Position numbers and translations under genes: made by a program. From the NCBI GenBank assembly GCA_025056555.1, contig JANWVZ010000019.1:1-36671 (forward strand): a stretch of DNA of 36,671 nucleotides, given 5' to 3'. The notes beneath the pieces are model-generated. The model had not been told where the DNA came from, did not search any database, and saw only the letters and a program-made list of their open reading frames with translations. The DNA comes from Gemmatales bacterium (GTDB lineage: Bacteria; Planctomycetota; Planctomycetia; Gemmatales; HRBIN36). This document shows positions 24,727 to 33,883 of this stretch, piece after piece; positions within the stretch are counted from its first letter, which is position 1; every line of letters starts with the position of its first letter.

Positions 24727-25875
24727 ATGACTCGAAAAACATATGGTATCCTGCTTGTCACCGGAGGCCAGACCCACCAAGAAAGTTATGCTTTAGCATT
24801 TGCCGCAGACCAGCGGGCACAGCTGAGGGCCATCACTGACGAAGCAGAGGTTAGTCCGCGGCGCCGCTCTTTGAATGAACAACTGGCTAAGCAACTTAAT
24901 ATCCCCTATGTACCGAATCTCACGGAGGCCTTGAAATTGCCGGAGGTTCACGTCGTCAGCATCTGCGCTGAACCTGAGCGCCGTGGACGGATTGCCAAAC
25001 AGTGTGCCGATGCAGGAAAACACTTGTACCTGGATAAATCGCTTTGCCCAAGTTTATCTGAGGCCGATGCCCTGGTAGCTGCAGTGACACGAAACCAGGT
25101 AAAATCGCACATGTACACCTTTATAACACAACCCTGGCTGCAGCGATTGAAGGACCTGATACGCACGGGGATGTTAGGCGAGATCAGGGCCATTCATGCG
25201 GATTGCTTTTTTGCGAAAGGCCATCCAGGATCTGCACAACCCGTGCGCCGGCGGGAGGAATATCCCCCGCAGCGACACCAACTGATCGAGGCCAAACGCG
25301 AACTCGATAATGTCGGCGTTTATCCGCTGGCCCACATTCACTGGCTGACGGGCAGGAAGTATAGTCGGATCTGGGCATGTACCGCGAACTATTTCTTTCG
25401 GGAACATCAGCATCATAACATTGAGGATTTTGGTCTGGTCCGAGCTGAGCTGGAAGGCGGCATCAAGGTAACTGTGGCTGCAGGCCGCTATGGCTGGATG
25501 ACGCATCCTGGAGCAGGGCTGCATCGTTACATCGTTGTGGGCAGTCGAGGTACTTATCTTGCCGATGCCTGGCGTCCTCGGCTGGAAGTTTATACTGCGG
25601 AGACTCCCTGGACCCCTCCGGCGGCTCATCCCGAAGATCCGATGGCTTTCTGGCACAGCACCCTGCAAATCACTCACACGCGTCCGAAAAACAGCTGGTG
25701 GCCCCTGGCGCCTGTTGTGGAACGCGATGCGGCTTATTTCCTCGATTGTTTAGATGCAGGCCGGGAGAGTGAAATGTCGGTGCGCGAAGCCGCCCATATT
25801 GCCGAAGTCTTATTGGCGGCTTATAAGTCAGCGGCCTCCGGAGAAGCGGTTACCCTGCCCTTGCCTCGAACGTGA
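24727..25875 (+). CDS. Gfo/Idh/MocA-family oxidoreductase
   Basis: A 382-residue NAD(P)-dependent dehydrogenase of the glucose-fructose oxidoreductase type. The N-terminal Rossmann part runs to about residue 120 and ends in GKHLYLDKS, where most members have EKP; the Lys is kept. The C-terminal alpha/beta part holds LDNVGVYPLAHIHWLTG, with the Asp/His positions usual for the sugar-binding active site. The first glycine-rich loop is atypical (LLVTGGQTHQESY). Planctomycetes carry many of these enzymes and the substrate cannot be assigned. No signal peptide is visible. GGAG lies about eight bases before the ATG. It is not obviously part of the nonulosonate operon. Confidence 0.85.
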   Translation: MTRKTYGILLVTGGQTHQESYALAFAADQRAQLRAITDEAEVSPRRRSLNEQLAKQLNIPYVPNLTEALKLPEVHVVSICAEPERRGRIAKQCADAGKHLYLDKSLCPSLSEADALVAAVTRNQVKSHMYTFITQPWLQRLKDLIRTGMLGEIRAIHADCFFAKGHPGSAQPVRRREEYPPQRHQLIEAKRELDNVGVYPLAHIHWLTGRKYSRIWACTANYFFREHQHHNIEDFGLVRAELEGGIKVTVAAGRYGWMTHPGAGLHRYIVVGSRGTYLADAWRPRLEVYTAETPWTPPAAHPEDPMAFWHSTLQITHTRPKNSWWPLAPVVERDAAYFLDCLDAGRESEMSVREAAHIAEVLLAAYKSAASGEAVTLPLPRT

Positions 25876-26189
25876 CTCGGATCGTGAACGCCTTCTAACT
25901 GCCAAAAGGTCGTTTTCCTTACGATCACGCGAAACCTGCTGACTAAGCTCCTTGCCGCATAAGTCTATAACATCATTATTCAGGATCAATCCCCTCGATG
26001 CAATACCTTCACCTCAGTTTACCATCGCGCAGCAACCGTTAACTTGGGTGTCTAACTCTGTTGCAGGAGCCTGCTACGCGACTCCGGTGATAGTCAGTCC
26101 TGCTTGGATGCTTGGTGTTTCGCTGGAAAGTGAGCTGCATCAGAGCAGGCGCTTCTGCCCGTGTTCATGCACTTTATGTTCGCGGATGA
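25876..26189. other. Convergent intergenic region
   Basis: The oxidoreductase (plus) and the metalloprotease gene (minus) end toward each other here. A bidirectional terminator would be expected, but only a weak stem is seen (GATCGT near 25892 with ACGATC near 25921) without a T run. An open frame running 25952-26374 on the plus strand overlaps the protease gene and has no ribosome-binding site; it is not called. Confidence 0.4.
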
Positions 26190-27593
26190 TTAAGACTTGC
26201 CCGGAGCTTTTGTTGGTTCGGCAGGTCTCACTTCTTCCAGCGGTCGCAAAGTTCCATCGGGGCGCAAACGCAGGAAATAAAGCTGCCAGTCCCGTTCTAA
26301 GTCCGCAAGTGATTTGCCAGTATGGTCCTGCAATGCTCTCGAAACATCTTCCGAAGAAGTCAGTTGTTCGATAAAGCGAATTAAGGATTGTCCAGGAGGG
26401 CTGGCTATGGTTTTGTTTGTTGAAGGGGAATGGGGACCGAAAAGGAAATAATAGGCGGTCGCCCAGGAAGCCAGGAAATACCGATCCGAAGCGTACCCTT
26501 CAGAGTTATGGTTGACCTGAAAATGCCGCGTTTCGCTCCGCAACAACTCATGTATCGTCGGCATGGAGTTCTCCCGAAGGAGTCGCTGCACGCGCTGCAG
26601 CCGTTCGACGTCCAGGTGACCGATGCGGATCTCTCCCGTTTCCACTATGGCAGTTTCAATAATCTGGGCCAGACCTTCATTTAACCAACGAGGCACTTTA
26701 TGCTGCGCTTGAGGAAAAAGATAAAGGTCTAGATAAGCATGGAAAGTTTCGTGATAGCATAAACGAAAGAGCGGTTGAAGCTGTCGGTCCAGAATAGCCT
26801 CATTTTCCTGACCGATCCGCAGCAATTGCGCCCGCACCGCTTTGAGCTTTTCCAGAACTTCCGGCGGAGGTTGGCCATGATAATGCTGGCGGAGTTTCCC
26901 TTCATAGCGCTCCAGTTCGCGGAGCTGTGCTTCCTGCTGAGCACGGACTCTGGTTAACTGCTCGGCAAGTTGCTCCCAGGTGGTGACCACAAGAATCTCG
27001 GCACGCTCGGGAATATATACTGCCGGATTGCTTAATTGCAAGCCGCGTTCTTTGAGCGCCCGTTGATAGGAGCCAGCATCTTTATAGAGGTATATCACCA
27101 GGCGCTGTTGGGGCTTGAAACGTTCTCCAAGGTACTCCCGCAAAGCTGCAAACATGTCTTCTAATCGCACCACGACGCGGCGAGTGAGTTCTTCGCTGGA
27201 CAGGTAACACCATAAAGCAAACCATTCGCCACTATAGAACCAGGCTCCCTCAGGACGACGCTCCAACTGGAGGGCCTCCCTGCGACGTTTCTCCTGAAGA
27301 CCGCGAGGGTCCAGTTTTTCCAGTTTTCTGATCCAATCCTGGCGAAGCGTATCGTCAATACGCTCGATGCGGCCAATTTCGTCTCGGAAAAACACTGCGT
27401 CCAGAACATAGGTCGGTTTGCCCGGCCGCCGCAAGACCTGGCGAAAATGCACCGCATCATTAGTCTCCTGAAGAATCACTCCTTGAAAACTGTGACCATT
27501 TCGGAGGTGGATAGTATCAAGCGGCCAATCTTGAGCTGAAATGTATATCGTTGACACGAACACCAGGGCGAGATAAAGGCTATACCTGGACAT
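26190..27593 (-). CDS. Secreted HExxH metalloprotease-like protein (DUF1570-like)
   Basis: The 467-residue protein has a signal peptide (about 1-20, ending in ISA). A small beta-rich N-terminal part comes next (IHLRNGHSFQGVI, reminiscent of Sm-like modules that planctomycetes place before such domains). A charged helical middle and a gluzincin core follow: HETFH at 281-285 and NEGLAQ with Glu306, about 20 residues later, giving the His-His-Glu zinc site. This matches the DUF1570-type planctomycete peptidase-like proteins as I know them; no search was possible. The ATG at 27593 has GGAGGCG nine bases upstream; a TTG at 27611 is less likely. Substrate unknown. An outside-the-cytoplasm role is inferred from the signal. 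Confidence 0.75.
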   Translation of the reverse strand: MSRYSLYLALVFVSTIYISAQDWPLDTIHLRNGHSFQGVILQETNDAVHFRQVLRRPGKPTYVLDAVFFRDEIGRIERIDDTLRQDWIRKLEKLDPRGLQEKRRREALQLERRPEGAWFYSGEWFALWCYLSSEELTRRVVVRLEDMFAALREYLGERFKPQQRLVIYLYKDAGSYQRALKERGLQLSNPAVYIPERAEILVVTTWEQLAEQLTRVRAQQEAQLRELERYEGKLRQHYHGQPPPEVLEKLKAVRAQLLRIGQENEAILDRQLQPLFRLCYHETFHAYLDLYLFPQAQHKVPRWLNEGLAQIIETAIVETGEIRIGHLDVERLQRVQRLLRENSMPTIHELLRSETRHFQVNHNSEGYASDRYFLASWATAYYFLFGPHSPSTNKTIASPPGQSLIRFIEQLTSSEDVSRALQDHTGKSLADLERDWQLYFLRLRPDGTLRPLEEVRPAEPTKAPGKS

Positions 27594-27688
27594 GCTTGTC
27601 CGCCTCCGCAATCTAAGTCCAGACCGAGATCGTTAGAATATGCAAGATAGCATCGGGTATAGTGCAACCAAGCTGCTGGCCATTCAGT

Positions 27689-29377
27689 CTAAGTGTTCGA
27701 GGCTTGATAGACCAAACGCCCACCGACGAAAGTATAAAGAACTTTCGTAAACGGAATCAGCCTGGCGTCGCAGGTCAGGACATCCCGGTCGAGGACGATC
27801 AGGTCTGCAAGTTTACCGACTTCAAGGGTCCCTTTGATTTTTTCCTCGTGAGTCAGGTAGGCGTTATTCACCGTATAAAGCTTCAATGCCTCTTCTCGAG
27901 TGAGGCGTTCTTCAGGATAAAGAATGTCTCCCCATTCAGTGATACGTGCGACGGCTGTGTAAATACCTAACCAGGGATTCCAGGGATTAGTAGACAGGAA
28001 GGGATCGAACTTCAGCATGTGATCTGAACCTCCGCCAATGACTGTATAACGCAACCAGCTCTTGTAGGGCTGGAACCAGCGCAGGCGTTCCTTTCCGAGG
28101 ATGCGCAGCAGTGTGGAACCGTCCTTCCAGAGCCAAACGGGTTGAACATCCGCAACCACTCCCAGGCGCTGACAGCGCTCCAGGTTATATTGGGAAGGAA
28201 AGTTAGCATGGGTGATGCAGAATCGCAAGGACCTGATGTTTACTGAGCGCTGCGCGAAGTCATAAGCATCTAATAAGACGTCCATGGCGCCCTCTCCTGC
28301 GGTGTGGGCAGTCAGTTGCCAGCCTCGGCGAGCGGCCTCCTCTGCCAACACGGAGAGCACCTCGGGGCGAATAAACAGCAGACCGCGATAATTGTCCTCG
28401 GTGATCTGATACGCTGGTCCCTTAGGCCAGGGCTGGCGCATGTAGGCCGTACCGTTGAGCATTCCACCGTCGAGGTAAACCTTGATGGGCCCCACTCGCA
28501 CCCAGGCATCGCCGACACCTGTCGGGCCTCCCCGCTTATCGGGACCCGGCAAGGCGTCGAGTCGGCGTACTAATTCTTCTCGCAGGGATGGTGGCGAAAA
28601 CTCTCGGGCCACATTCACTCGGATGGTTAATTCACCGCGTTGATAGAGGTCATAGTAAAGGTCCAGCTCCTCTCGACTTGCAGAGCGGTCGCAAATACTC
28701 GTGAGGCCGTACTGATTGTAGAGCTTTATCAGTTTCCGCAGTGCGTCGCGGCGTTGCTGCAGGCCCACCGGTTGTTCGCCGGAACGAATCCCCTTGAGGA
28801 CACCGAGAGCGTTTCGCAACATGCCCGTCGGTTCGCCTGTATCGGGATCCTTGACAACGACGCCATTGGGCGGATTCGGTGTATCGCGGGTTATGCCGGA
28901 CACTTTCAGCGCCTGGGTGTTCACCACGCTCGCCGGGCCGGCATGATACAACACAGGATGCTGAGGGGCGGCGGCATCGAGTTCGGCGCGCGTAGGAAAG
29001 CGCCCTTCCCGCAGCCGCGTCGGAAACGCAAAGCGAAGAACGATCCATTCGCCGGGTGGCTTCTTTTGCGCCTGCATTCGAATATAGCGAAAGACATCCT
29101 CAAGAGAAGTAAGGACGGGCAGTTCCTCACGGATTTCACTGGAAGACGCATCAATGGGATGGACGTGACTGTCAATGAGTCCCGGCAGCACAGTGCGTCC
29201 GTCGGCGTCGAGGAGGCGCGTTCTTGGCCCAGCAAGTTTGAGCACTTCCTCGTCCGAACCGAGAGCAATGATTCTGTCCTCGCGAATGGCCAGAGCTTCA
29301 GCGCGACTTTGCGCAGCGGCCAAGGTAACAATGTGGGCATTATGAACAATCCAATCGGCACTGGCAGCACCGGGCAT
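27689..29377 (-). CDS. YtcJ-type amidohydrolase (DUF/Amidohydro_3 family)
   Basis: A 562-residue metal-dependent hydrolase. The N-terminal beta-sandwich strand (ADWIVHNAHIVTL) leads to LPGLIDSHVHP with His71 and His73, the first metal ligands. Later come KVYLDGGMLNG with a candidate carboxylated-lysine position, LTAHTAGEGAMD, FCITHANF, GGGSDHMLKFDP with the final metal-binding Asp, and the C-terminal sandwich (GTLEVGKLADLIVLDRD). YtcJ-like enzymes cleave amides or carbamates; the natural substrate here is unknown. The ATG at 29377 is preceded by GGAG seven bases upstream; a TTG at 29416 is possible but weaker. No signal peptide is obvious. Confidence 0.85.
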   Translation of the reverse strand: MPGAASADWIVHNAHIVTLAAAQSRAEALAIREDRIIALGSDEEVLKLAGPRTRLLDADGRTVLPGLIDSHVHPIDASSSEIREELPVLTSLEDVFRYIRMQAQKKPPGEWIVLRFAFPTRLREGRFPTRAELDAAAPQHPVLYHAGPASVVNTQALKVSGITRDTPNPPNGVVVKDPDTGEPTGMLRNALGVLKGIRSGEQPVGLQQRRDALRKLIKLYNQYGLTSICDRSASREELDLYYDLYQRGELTIRVNVAREFSPPSLREELVRRLDALPGPDKRGGPTGVGDAWVRVGPIKVYLDGGMLNGTAYMRQPWPKGPAYQITEDNYRGLLFIRPEVLSVLAEEAARRGWQLTAHTAGEGAMDVLLDAYDFAQRSVNIRSLRFCITHANFPSQYNLERCQRLGVVADVQPVWLWKDGSTLLRILGKERLRWFQPYKSWLRYTVIGGGSDHMLKFDPFLSTNPWNPWLGIYTAVARITEWGDILYPEERLTREEALKLYTVNNAYLTHEEKIKGTLEVGKLADLIVLDRDVLTCDARLIPFTKVLYTFVGGRLVYQASNT

Positions 29378-29757
29378 CGGCAGGCTCCTGGAATCGGGAC
29401 TGATATTCCTCTCCAAATTTTACTGGAACGTGCTGCCGCGTACAGCTAACCGTGGCGCCGACCAGGCCTCGGTTTTCCCATGATCATAAGCATGCAACCC
29501 CCAAGGCTGGACCTGGGAAGAAAACATATGCTTTGCGGTACACCCCTTATCATCTGCACGCAAAGAGTGCGCATTGCCTGGCCGTCTTTATAACCCTCTC
29601 AACCAGGCGACAGAATTGCCTATTAGCTCCGAAAAAGCCAGACACCATAGGCCGACCATTCACAATAAACGCTTGCTCCTGATGACGACTCCACATTGAG
29701 TAGAAGCCTGCCTGAGGACGTTGACACGCATGTCCTTGGGAGCCTCCGCAGCCGCAC
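29378..29757. other. Intergenic region between amidohydrolase and SDR genes
   Basis: Both flanking genes are on the minus strand. The promoter of the amidohydrolase gene should be here, but none is obvious. Short open frames (for example 29452-29682 on the plus strand) have no ribosome-binding site or recognisable motif. No RNA gene or repeat is seen. Confidence 0.4.
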
Positions 29758-30498
29758 TTACATAGTTCGGCCACCGTCTACGACGACCACCTGCCCCGTG
29801 ACATAATGCGTGCCGCTGGCCAGGAAGCATACAACATCGGCCACGTCTTCGGGAGTAGCTGCGCGTTGCATGGGGGTGAGCGCCATCTGGCGTTCGATGT
29901 GATCCATATGGTCGGCGAGCCAACGTGTCAGGACCGGTCCTGGCGCCACGGCGTTGACCCGAATTTGGGGAGCAAAGGCGCGGGCTAAGGATTTGGTCAG
30001 CGTGTTCAGTGCCCCCTTGCTGGCGGCGTAGGGGATCGAGCTGCCGATGCCAAGGATTCCCGCCACCGACGAGATGTTAACAATCGAGCCACCTCCATGC
30101 CGCTGCATGTGAGGAATTACGGCCCGGCAGCAATAAAAGGCGCCCTTGAGGTTGACGCCGAGGATTTCGTCCCAGACTTCTTCGGTGAGGGCCTCGAGCT
30201 GGCGATGGTCAATAAACCGTGTGGTACCTGCATTGTTGACCAGCACATCCACGCGGTCCCAGGCGTGAATAATCTGGTCCACCATGCGACGGACTTCCTC
30301 GTCGTGCCCGACATGGGCGCGAATGAGTAGCCCCGGTACGCCGCACTTTTCCACCTCGTGCAACGTCGCTTCAGCTTCCTGAGCCGACCGGGAATAGTTC
30401 ACCGCCACTGCAAAGCCTTGGCGAGCTAAGCGCAGCGCGACCGCCCGACCTATGCCGGTTGCCGATCCGGTTACTAACGCCACACGCTCCACTTTCAT
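29758..30498 (-). CDS. Short-chain dehydrogenase/reductase, FabG-like
   Basis: This classical SDR has 246 residues. It shows the cofactor loop TGSATGIG (10-17), NNAG (88-91), and the catalytic Ser144 (NISSVAG), Tyr157 and Lys161 (YAASK). The PGPVLT loop and the C-terminal VTGQVVVVDGG also fit. It resembles 3-oxoacyl-ACP reductases and sugar or alcohol dehydrogenases alike. Tyr-Ser at 35-36 (NYSRS) after the second strand is compatible with NADP, but this is uncertain. The ATG at 30498 has AAGGAG about six bases upstream; the frame runs back to 30579 without another good start. It stands alone, so the pathway is unknown. Confidence 0.88.
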   Translation of the reverse strand: MKVERVALVTGSATGIGRAVALRLARQGFAVAVNYSRSAQEAEATLHEVEKCGVPGLLIRAHVGHDEEVRRMVDQIIHAWDRVDVLVNNAGTTRFIDHRQLEALTEEVWDEILGVNLKGAFYCCRAVIPHMQRHGGGSIVNISSVAGILGIGSSIPYAASKGALNTLTKSLARAFAPQIRVNAVAPGPVLTRWLADHMDHIERQMALTPMQRAATPEDVADVVCFLASGTHYVTGQVVVVDGGRTM

Positions 30499-30640
30499 GA
30501 GCCGCTCCTTAATACTAGAGGATAAGTAAGCGGAGAACTCCTTTACGCGCTCTCCGCGCTGGCTTACACTAGCAGCCAACAGGGAACGGGAAAATGGTGC
30601 ATTCGGAGCTGCGCAAGGTTGCTCGTCGGATCACCGGACC

Positions 30641-31009
30641 ATGGTGCTGGAGCTGAACACCCGACGATTGTTAGCCAATGCTGCCAAAGCCGAGACGCTC
30701 GAACTGCTCGACCGGGTTACCGTATTGCGCGAGTACCTGGAAGCGGAAGCCGTAGAAATCGCTGAAGCGGAGTTGGCGAGGCGGGGAATTACTCCGGAAG
30801 AAATCGCCGCCCATGAGCGGAAATGGAAGCATCGTGTGTTGCGCGACGAAAACGGCATGGTTTTCTGTTGCAGCCGTTGTGGACGCGCTGCTATTGAGGA
30901 AGAAATAGGTTGGTATCGCTTCTGGGGGCTGATTCCAATCTTTCCCCGACGCTATCGCTTTTGCGAAACCCACTGGCAACAACGCCATCCTGAGGCCTCA
31001 GGGGAGTGA
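30641..31009 (+). CDS. Small conserved-looking protein with Cys motif, function unknown
   Basis: No family was recognised. The 122-residue frame starts with a strongly helical, Leu/Glu/Ala-rich half (residues 1-60, LLANAAKAETLELLDRV and the following LEAEAVEIAEAELARRG). The second half has CCSRCGRAA and, about 40 residues later, FCETHW, which could form a small zinc site. A Trp/Tyr-rich stretch (IGWYRFWGLIPIFPRRYRF) lies between these Cys groups. Codon use looks like that of neighbouring genes, and the spread of Cys and aromatic residues argues for a real protein. No convincing ribosome-binding site is seen before the ATG at 30641. It is divergent from the SDR gene with 142 bases between. Confidence 0.6.
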   Translation: MVLELNTRRLLANAAKAETLELLDRVTVLREYLEAEAVEIAEAELARRGITPEEIAAHERKWKHRVLRDENGMVFCCSRCGRAAIEEEIGWYRFWGLIPIFPRRYRFCETHWQQRHPEASGE

Positions 31010-31239
31010 CTTTATTGCCACACGGCGTTCGCACGGTCGCCGAGTTATCCTCGACCCGATGCCATTCTGGACGGAGCAGCCCGCACATGTCGGGATGGGA
31101 CAGGTAATTGCCAGCTAAGAAAGCTGAGCCTGCGCGGTGTGCTTGCAATCGCGGCACCGTTATGTCCACACCAGCTGGCCACTAAAGTTGGTTTATGCAG
31201 CCAGTTGGTCCGATCACCTTCTGAGCCGGAGACCGACCC

Positions 31240-32136
31240 TCAGCCCGCAAGCAGGGCTAAGGCCTTCTCGGCATCGGCGGGGGTGAGCGCCCTCCCGTGA
31301 TAGTTTTGCTCTGCCAGCAGATTGTGAATAGGATAACCCTTGATAGTACGAGCCACGATCACGGACGGTTGGCCTCTGCGTTGACTAGCGCTACGCAGAG
31401 CGCGCAGCACGGCCGACCAATTGTGGCCGTCTATCTCCTCGGCATGCCATCCAAAGGAGGCGAACTTGGGCGGTAGCGGGTCAAGATCGAGCACTTCTCG
31501 CGTGGGGCCGGTTTGCTGATAGCCGTTATGATCGACGATGGCCACCAAGTTATCTACACGATACTTGACCGCAGCCATCACCGCTTCCCAAACCTGGCCC
31601 TCGTTCACCTCGCCGTCGCCTAAGAGAACATAGACGCGGGAGTCGTATTCGTTGAGCCGACAAGCCAAGGCGTGCCCCAGACCGATGGATAAACCCTGAC
31701 CCAGCGAGCCTGTGGACGCCTCGACTCCAGGCAGCCGACGCATGTTCGGATGACCCTCCAGGGGACTCCCGATTTGCCGCAAGGTGTCGAGTTGCTCCAC
31801 GGGAAAATAACCGGCCTCGGCCAAGACCGCATATAAAAGCGGCGCCGCGTGGCCTTTGCTCAAGATGAATCGGTCCCGTTGGGGCCAGGACGGTTCCTGG
31901 GCGCGATAACGTAATATTCCGCCAAAATATAAAGCGACCACTAGTTCCACTGCGGATAATGAACTGGTAGGGTGGCCTGAGCCTGCCTTAGTGGTCATGC
32001 GGATAATGTGTCGGCGAACTACCAGTGCCTTCTCACGCAGCTGAGGTATGAGCAGGGCGTCGTTCTCGGACATGGCCTGTTCCGTTACTGCAGTGCCCCC
32101 GTGAAGATTGATAATCCTGCTTTCTGGTGTCGCCAT
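31240..32136 (-). CDS. Transketolase, N-terminal (thiamine-diphosphate PP) half
   Basis: A 298-residue protein that covers only the N-terminal part of transketolase. It has GSGHPTSSLSAVEL, LSKGHAAPLLYAVL, STGSLGQGLSIGLG and the diphosphate-binding VLLGDGEVNEGQVWEA ... DHNGYQ. Split transketolases are normal in many bacteria, where a second gene encodes the Pyr/C-terminal half, usually next door. Here the downstream side (31010-31239) and the other flank hold no such gene, so the partner must be elsewhere or lost. The start at 32136 lacks a good ribosome-binding site; the ATG at 32073 (MSENDALL) is an alternative that keeps the conserved region. A pentose-phosphate role is inferred from the family. 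Confidence 0.85.
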   Translation of the reverse strand: MATPESRIINLHGGTAVTEQAMSENDALLIPQLREKALVVRRHIIRMTTKAGSGHPTSSLSAVELVVALYFGGILRYRAQEPSWPQRDRFILSKGHAAPLLYAVLAEAGYFPVEQLDTLRQIGSPLEGHPNMRRLPGVEASTGSLGQGLSIGLGHALACRLNEYDSRVYVLLGDGEVNEGQVWEAVMAAVKYRVDNLVAIVDHNGYQQTGPTREVLDLDPLPPKFASFGWHAEEIDGHNWSAVLRALRSASQRRGQPSVIVARTIKGYPIHNLLAEQNYHGRALTPADAEKALALLAG

Positions 32137-33040
32137 TTTGCGAATCGCGCGGGCGATTGTCCAGGCAGAAGACCAATTGTCCCGACCTTTTTGCCGAATG
32201 GTTTTGTTCCGCTGGCAAGTCCTTTAAACACCGCGAGCCGGCGCTGACGCGACCGGCTGCGCGGGCCTCTCCCTGCTCCAGCCCCACACCTGTCTCCTGG
32301 TACCGGGGCAGTTTTCTGCAAGCCCCTATGGCTTGCATGGAGAGAATCCTCAGCAATGCGCGTGCCAAATAAACCAATCTCCTGGCAATGATGTAACCGT
32401 ATATTCTAACGAGACTTGCGAAATTATTGCTGCACGGAAAGCCATTAACGCTGTCTGAGAGGGGCAAAGTTTACAAACCCCATTGGTAGATTTTGCCACA
32501 CCTGCTCGCTCAACCTTGCGATTGTCTTCATTTATCCCTTGTGAGGGTTGCTTTCGCACCCCAGCGGTTTCCTGAACGCCAATCTGTCAAGCCCATAACC
32601 AAAGCGGTTCGGCGCTTGGCCGCGGCGGGCTACCTCTTGAGCAGTACCGGTGATTGCGTTTAGACGTCCAATATTCGGTTTGATTTACCACGTGTGGGAC
32701 TAAGCCGAAGAAAGAACCCTTTTGCCGTTTCGGTTTTGCCCGCTGGTGGACTCTCTGTGTATCTGCGGTTGGTTTCATGCTGCTTGGGCGTCAATGCGGC
32801 CAGCGACAGGACATTTATCTGTTGAGGGGGCTATTTGCTAACGAAACCGCAGTTAACGCAGATGAGCGCGAAGAGGAATACCCTCCGTTGAGGGGACGGC
32901 TATTTTGAAGTCGCAAACGGTATGTCAGGGCCAGAAATCGTCGCCTGACTGGATCAGCGCCTCGCTCACGGCCAGCACAGCGCAGTCTGCTGAAAAGTAC
33001 AAAGTTATGGAATGCCATTGAAGTGGCGATGAGATGTGTT
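32137..33040. other. Long gene-poor stretch with degenerate repeats
   Basis: About 900 bases without a supported gene. Open frames on both strands are short, lack ribosome-binding sites and have no family pattern. The right half carries short repeats (see 32751-32906). The composition swings from GC-rich (32220-32320) to AT-rich (32370-32440). This looks like decayed or non-coding DNA; no tRNA or structured RNA was recognised. Confidence 0.5.
32751..32906. repeat. Degenerate inverted and direct repeats
   Basis: A left segment with CTGCGGTT (32755-32778) and a right segment read in reverse (32838-32868, also with CTGCGGTTTC) form an imperfect inverted repeat. Two near-identical words starting GTTGAGGGG and followed by GGCTATTT (32821-32836 and 32887-32906) form a direct repeat about 66 bases apart. 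Such words are common in dispersed short repeats of bacterial genomes, so a decayed miniature element is possible. Confidence 0.35.
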
Positions 33041-33865
33041 TCAGTCCAGCGGTTGGCCGCAGTGCGGGCACTTCTTACCCTGGGCTTGTCGGCTGGCGCG
33101 TAGCTCTTCCAAGAAACTGGCTCCCAAGATGCCCGTGGGTAGCGCCACCATGCCGACACCGAAGATCGCCGATAGCGCTGCGAAAAACCGTCCTAAGGGC
33201 GTAACTGGATACACGTCCCCATAGCCTACCGTGGTCAGCGTGATCACCGACCACCACATGGCCGATGGTATGTCAGGAAATTTATCGGGCTGGACGTGAT
33301 GCTCTGCGAGATACACCAGCGTTGCGGATATCAGAATCAACAAGAACATGAGACCCAAAGTAACGACCAGTTCTTCGCGGCAGCGTCGTAAGGCACGTAC
33401 CATCACTTGAGCCGAAGTCGAATACCGCCCCAGTTTGGCCAAACGGGCCATGCGCAATAACATCAACATGCGTAAATCGCCAACATTCTCAACGAAAAAC
33501 ATCAGGTAAAACGGAAGAATGGCCAATAAGTCCAAGATGGCCATCGGCGTGACGACGAATAGTAACCGACCAAAGAGAGGATGACTGTACCGCGGCGCTT
33601 GCGTACAAGTCCATAGCCGAGCAAAATACTCCACCGTGAAGATAGCTACAGCGATTACTTCGATGGTCAGGAACCAGATCGCAAAGCGCTCGGCCAGCCA
33701 GGACACCGTTTCCAGGACCACCGTGGCCACACTGGCGATGATCAACACGGTGAGGAAGCTTACCAGTCCGCGCGTCCAGGGATCTTCGGGTTTCTCCACC
33801 TGGAGCGTGCGCCAAACCCGATGTTGCCACGAGGCGAGCTGCGTTAGCCCACCGTTTTTGCCCAT
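33041..33865 (-). CDS. Voltage-gated-type potassium channel
   Basis: A 274-residue six-helix ion channel of the Kv type. The selectivity filter TVGYGD is preceded by the pore helix MWWSVITLT. The S4-like helix LRMLMLLRMARLAKLGRYS has Arg/Lys at about every third or fourth position. S1 to S3 are visible as hydrophobic stretches (FLTVLIIASVATVVLETV, WFLTIEVIAVAIFTVEYF, MAILDLLAILPFYLMFF). The short C-terminal tail ends with CPHCG, a possible zinc-binding or knuckle motif, rather than a RCK domain. It lies 18 bases downstream of recJ on the same strand, so the two are probably cotranscribed. Confidence 0.9.
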   Translation of the reverse strand: MGKNGGLTQLASWQHRVWRTLQVEKPEDPWTRGLVSFLTVLIIASVATVVLETVSWLAERFAIWFLTIEVIAVAIFTVEYFARLWTCTQAPRYSHPLFGRLLFVVTPMAILDLLAILPFYLMFFVENVGDLRMLMLLRMARLAKLGRYSTSAQVMVRALRRCREELVVTLGLMFLLILISATLVYLAEHHVQPDKFPDIPSAMWWSVITLTTVGYGDVYPVTPLGRFFAALSAIFGVGMVALPTGILGASFLEELRASRQAQGKKCPHCGQPLD

Positions 33866-33883
33866 ACGTGATCGAGACCTGCG

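Noticed and set aside
25952-26374. 140-codon plus-strand frame
   Set aside because: Overlaps the 3' end of the metalloprotease gene, with no ribosome-binding site or motif.
32033-32778. Short frames in the gene-poor stretch on both strands
   Set aside because: No ribosome-binding sites, no family patterns and mutually overlapping.
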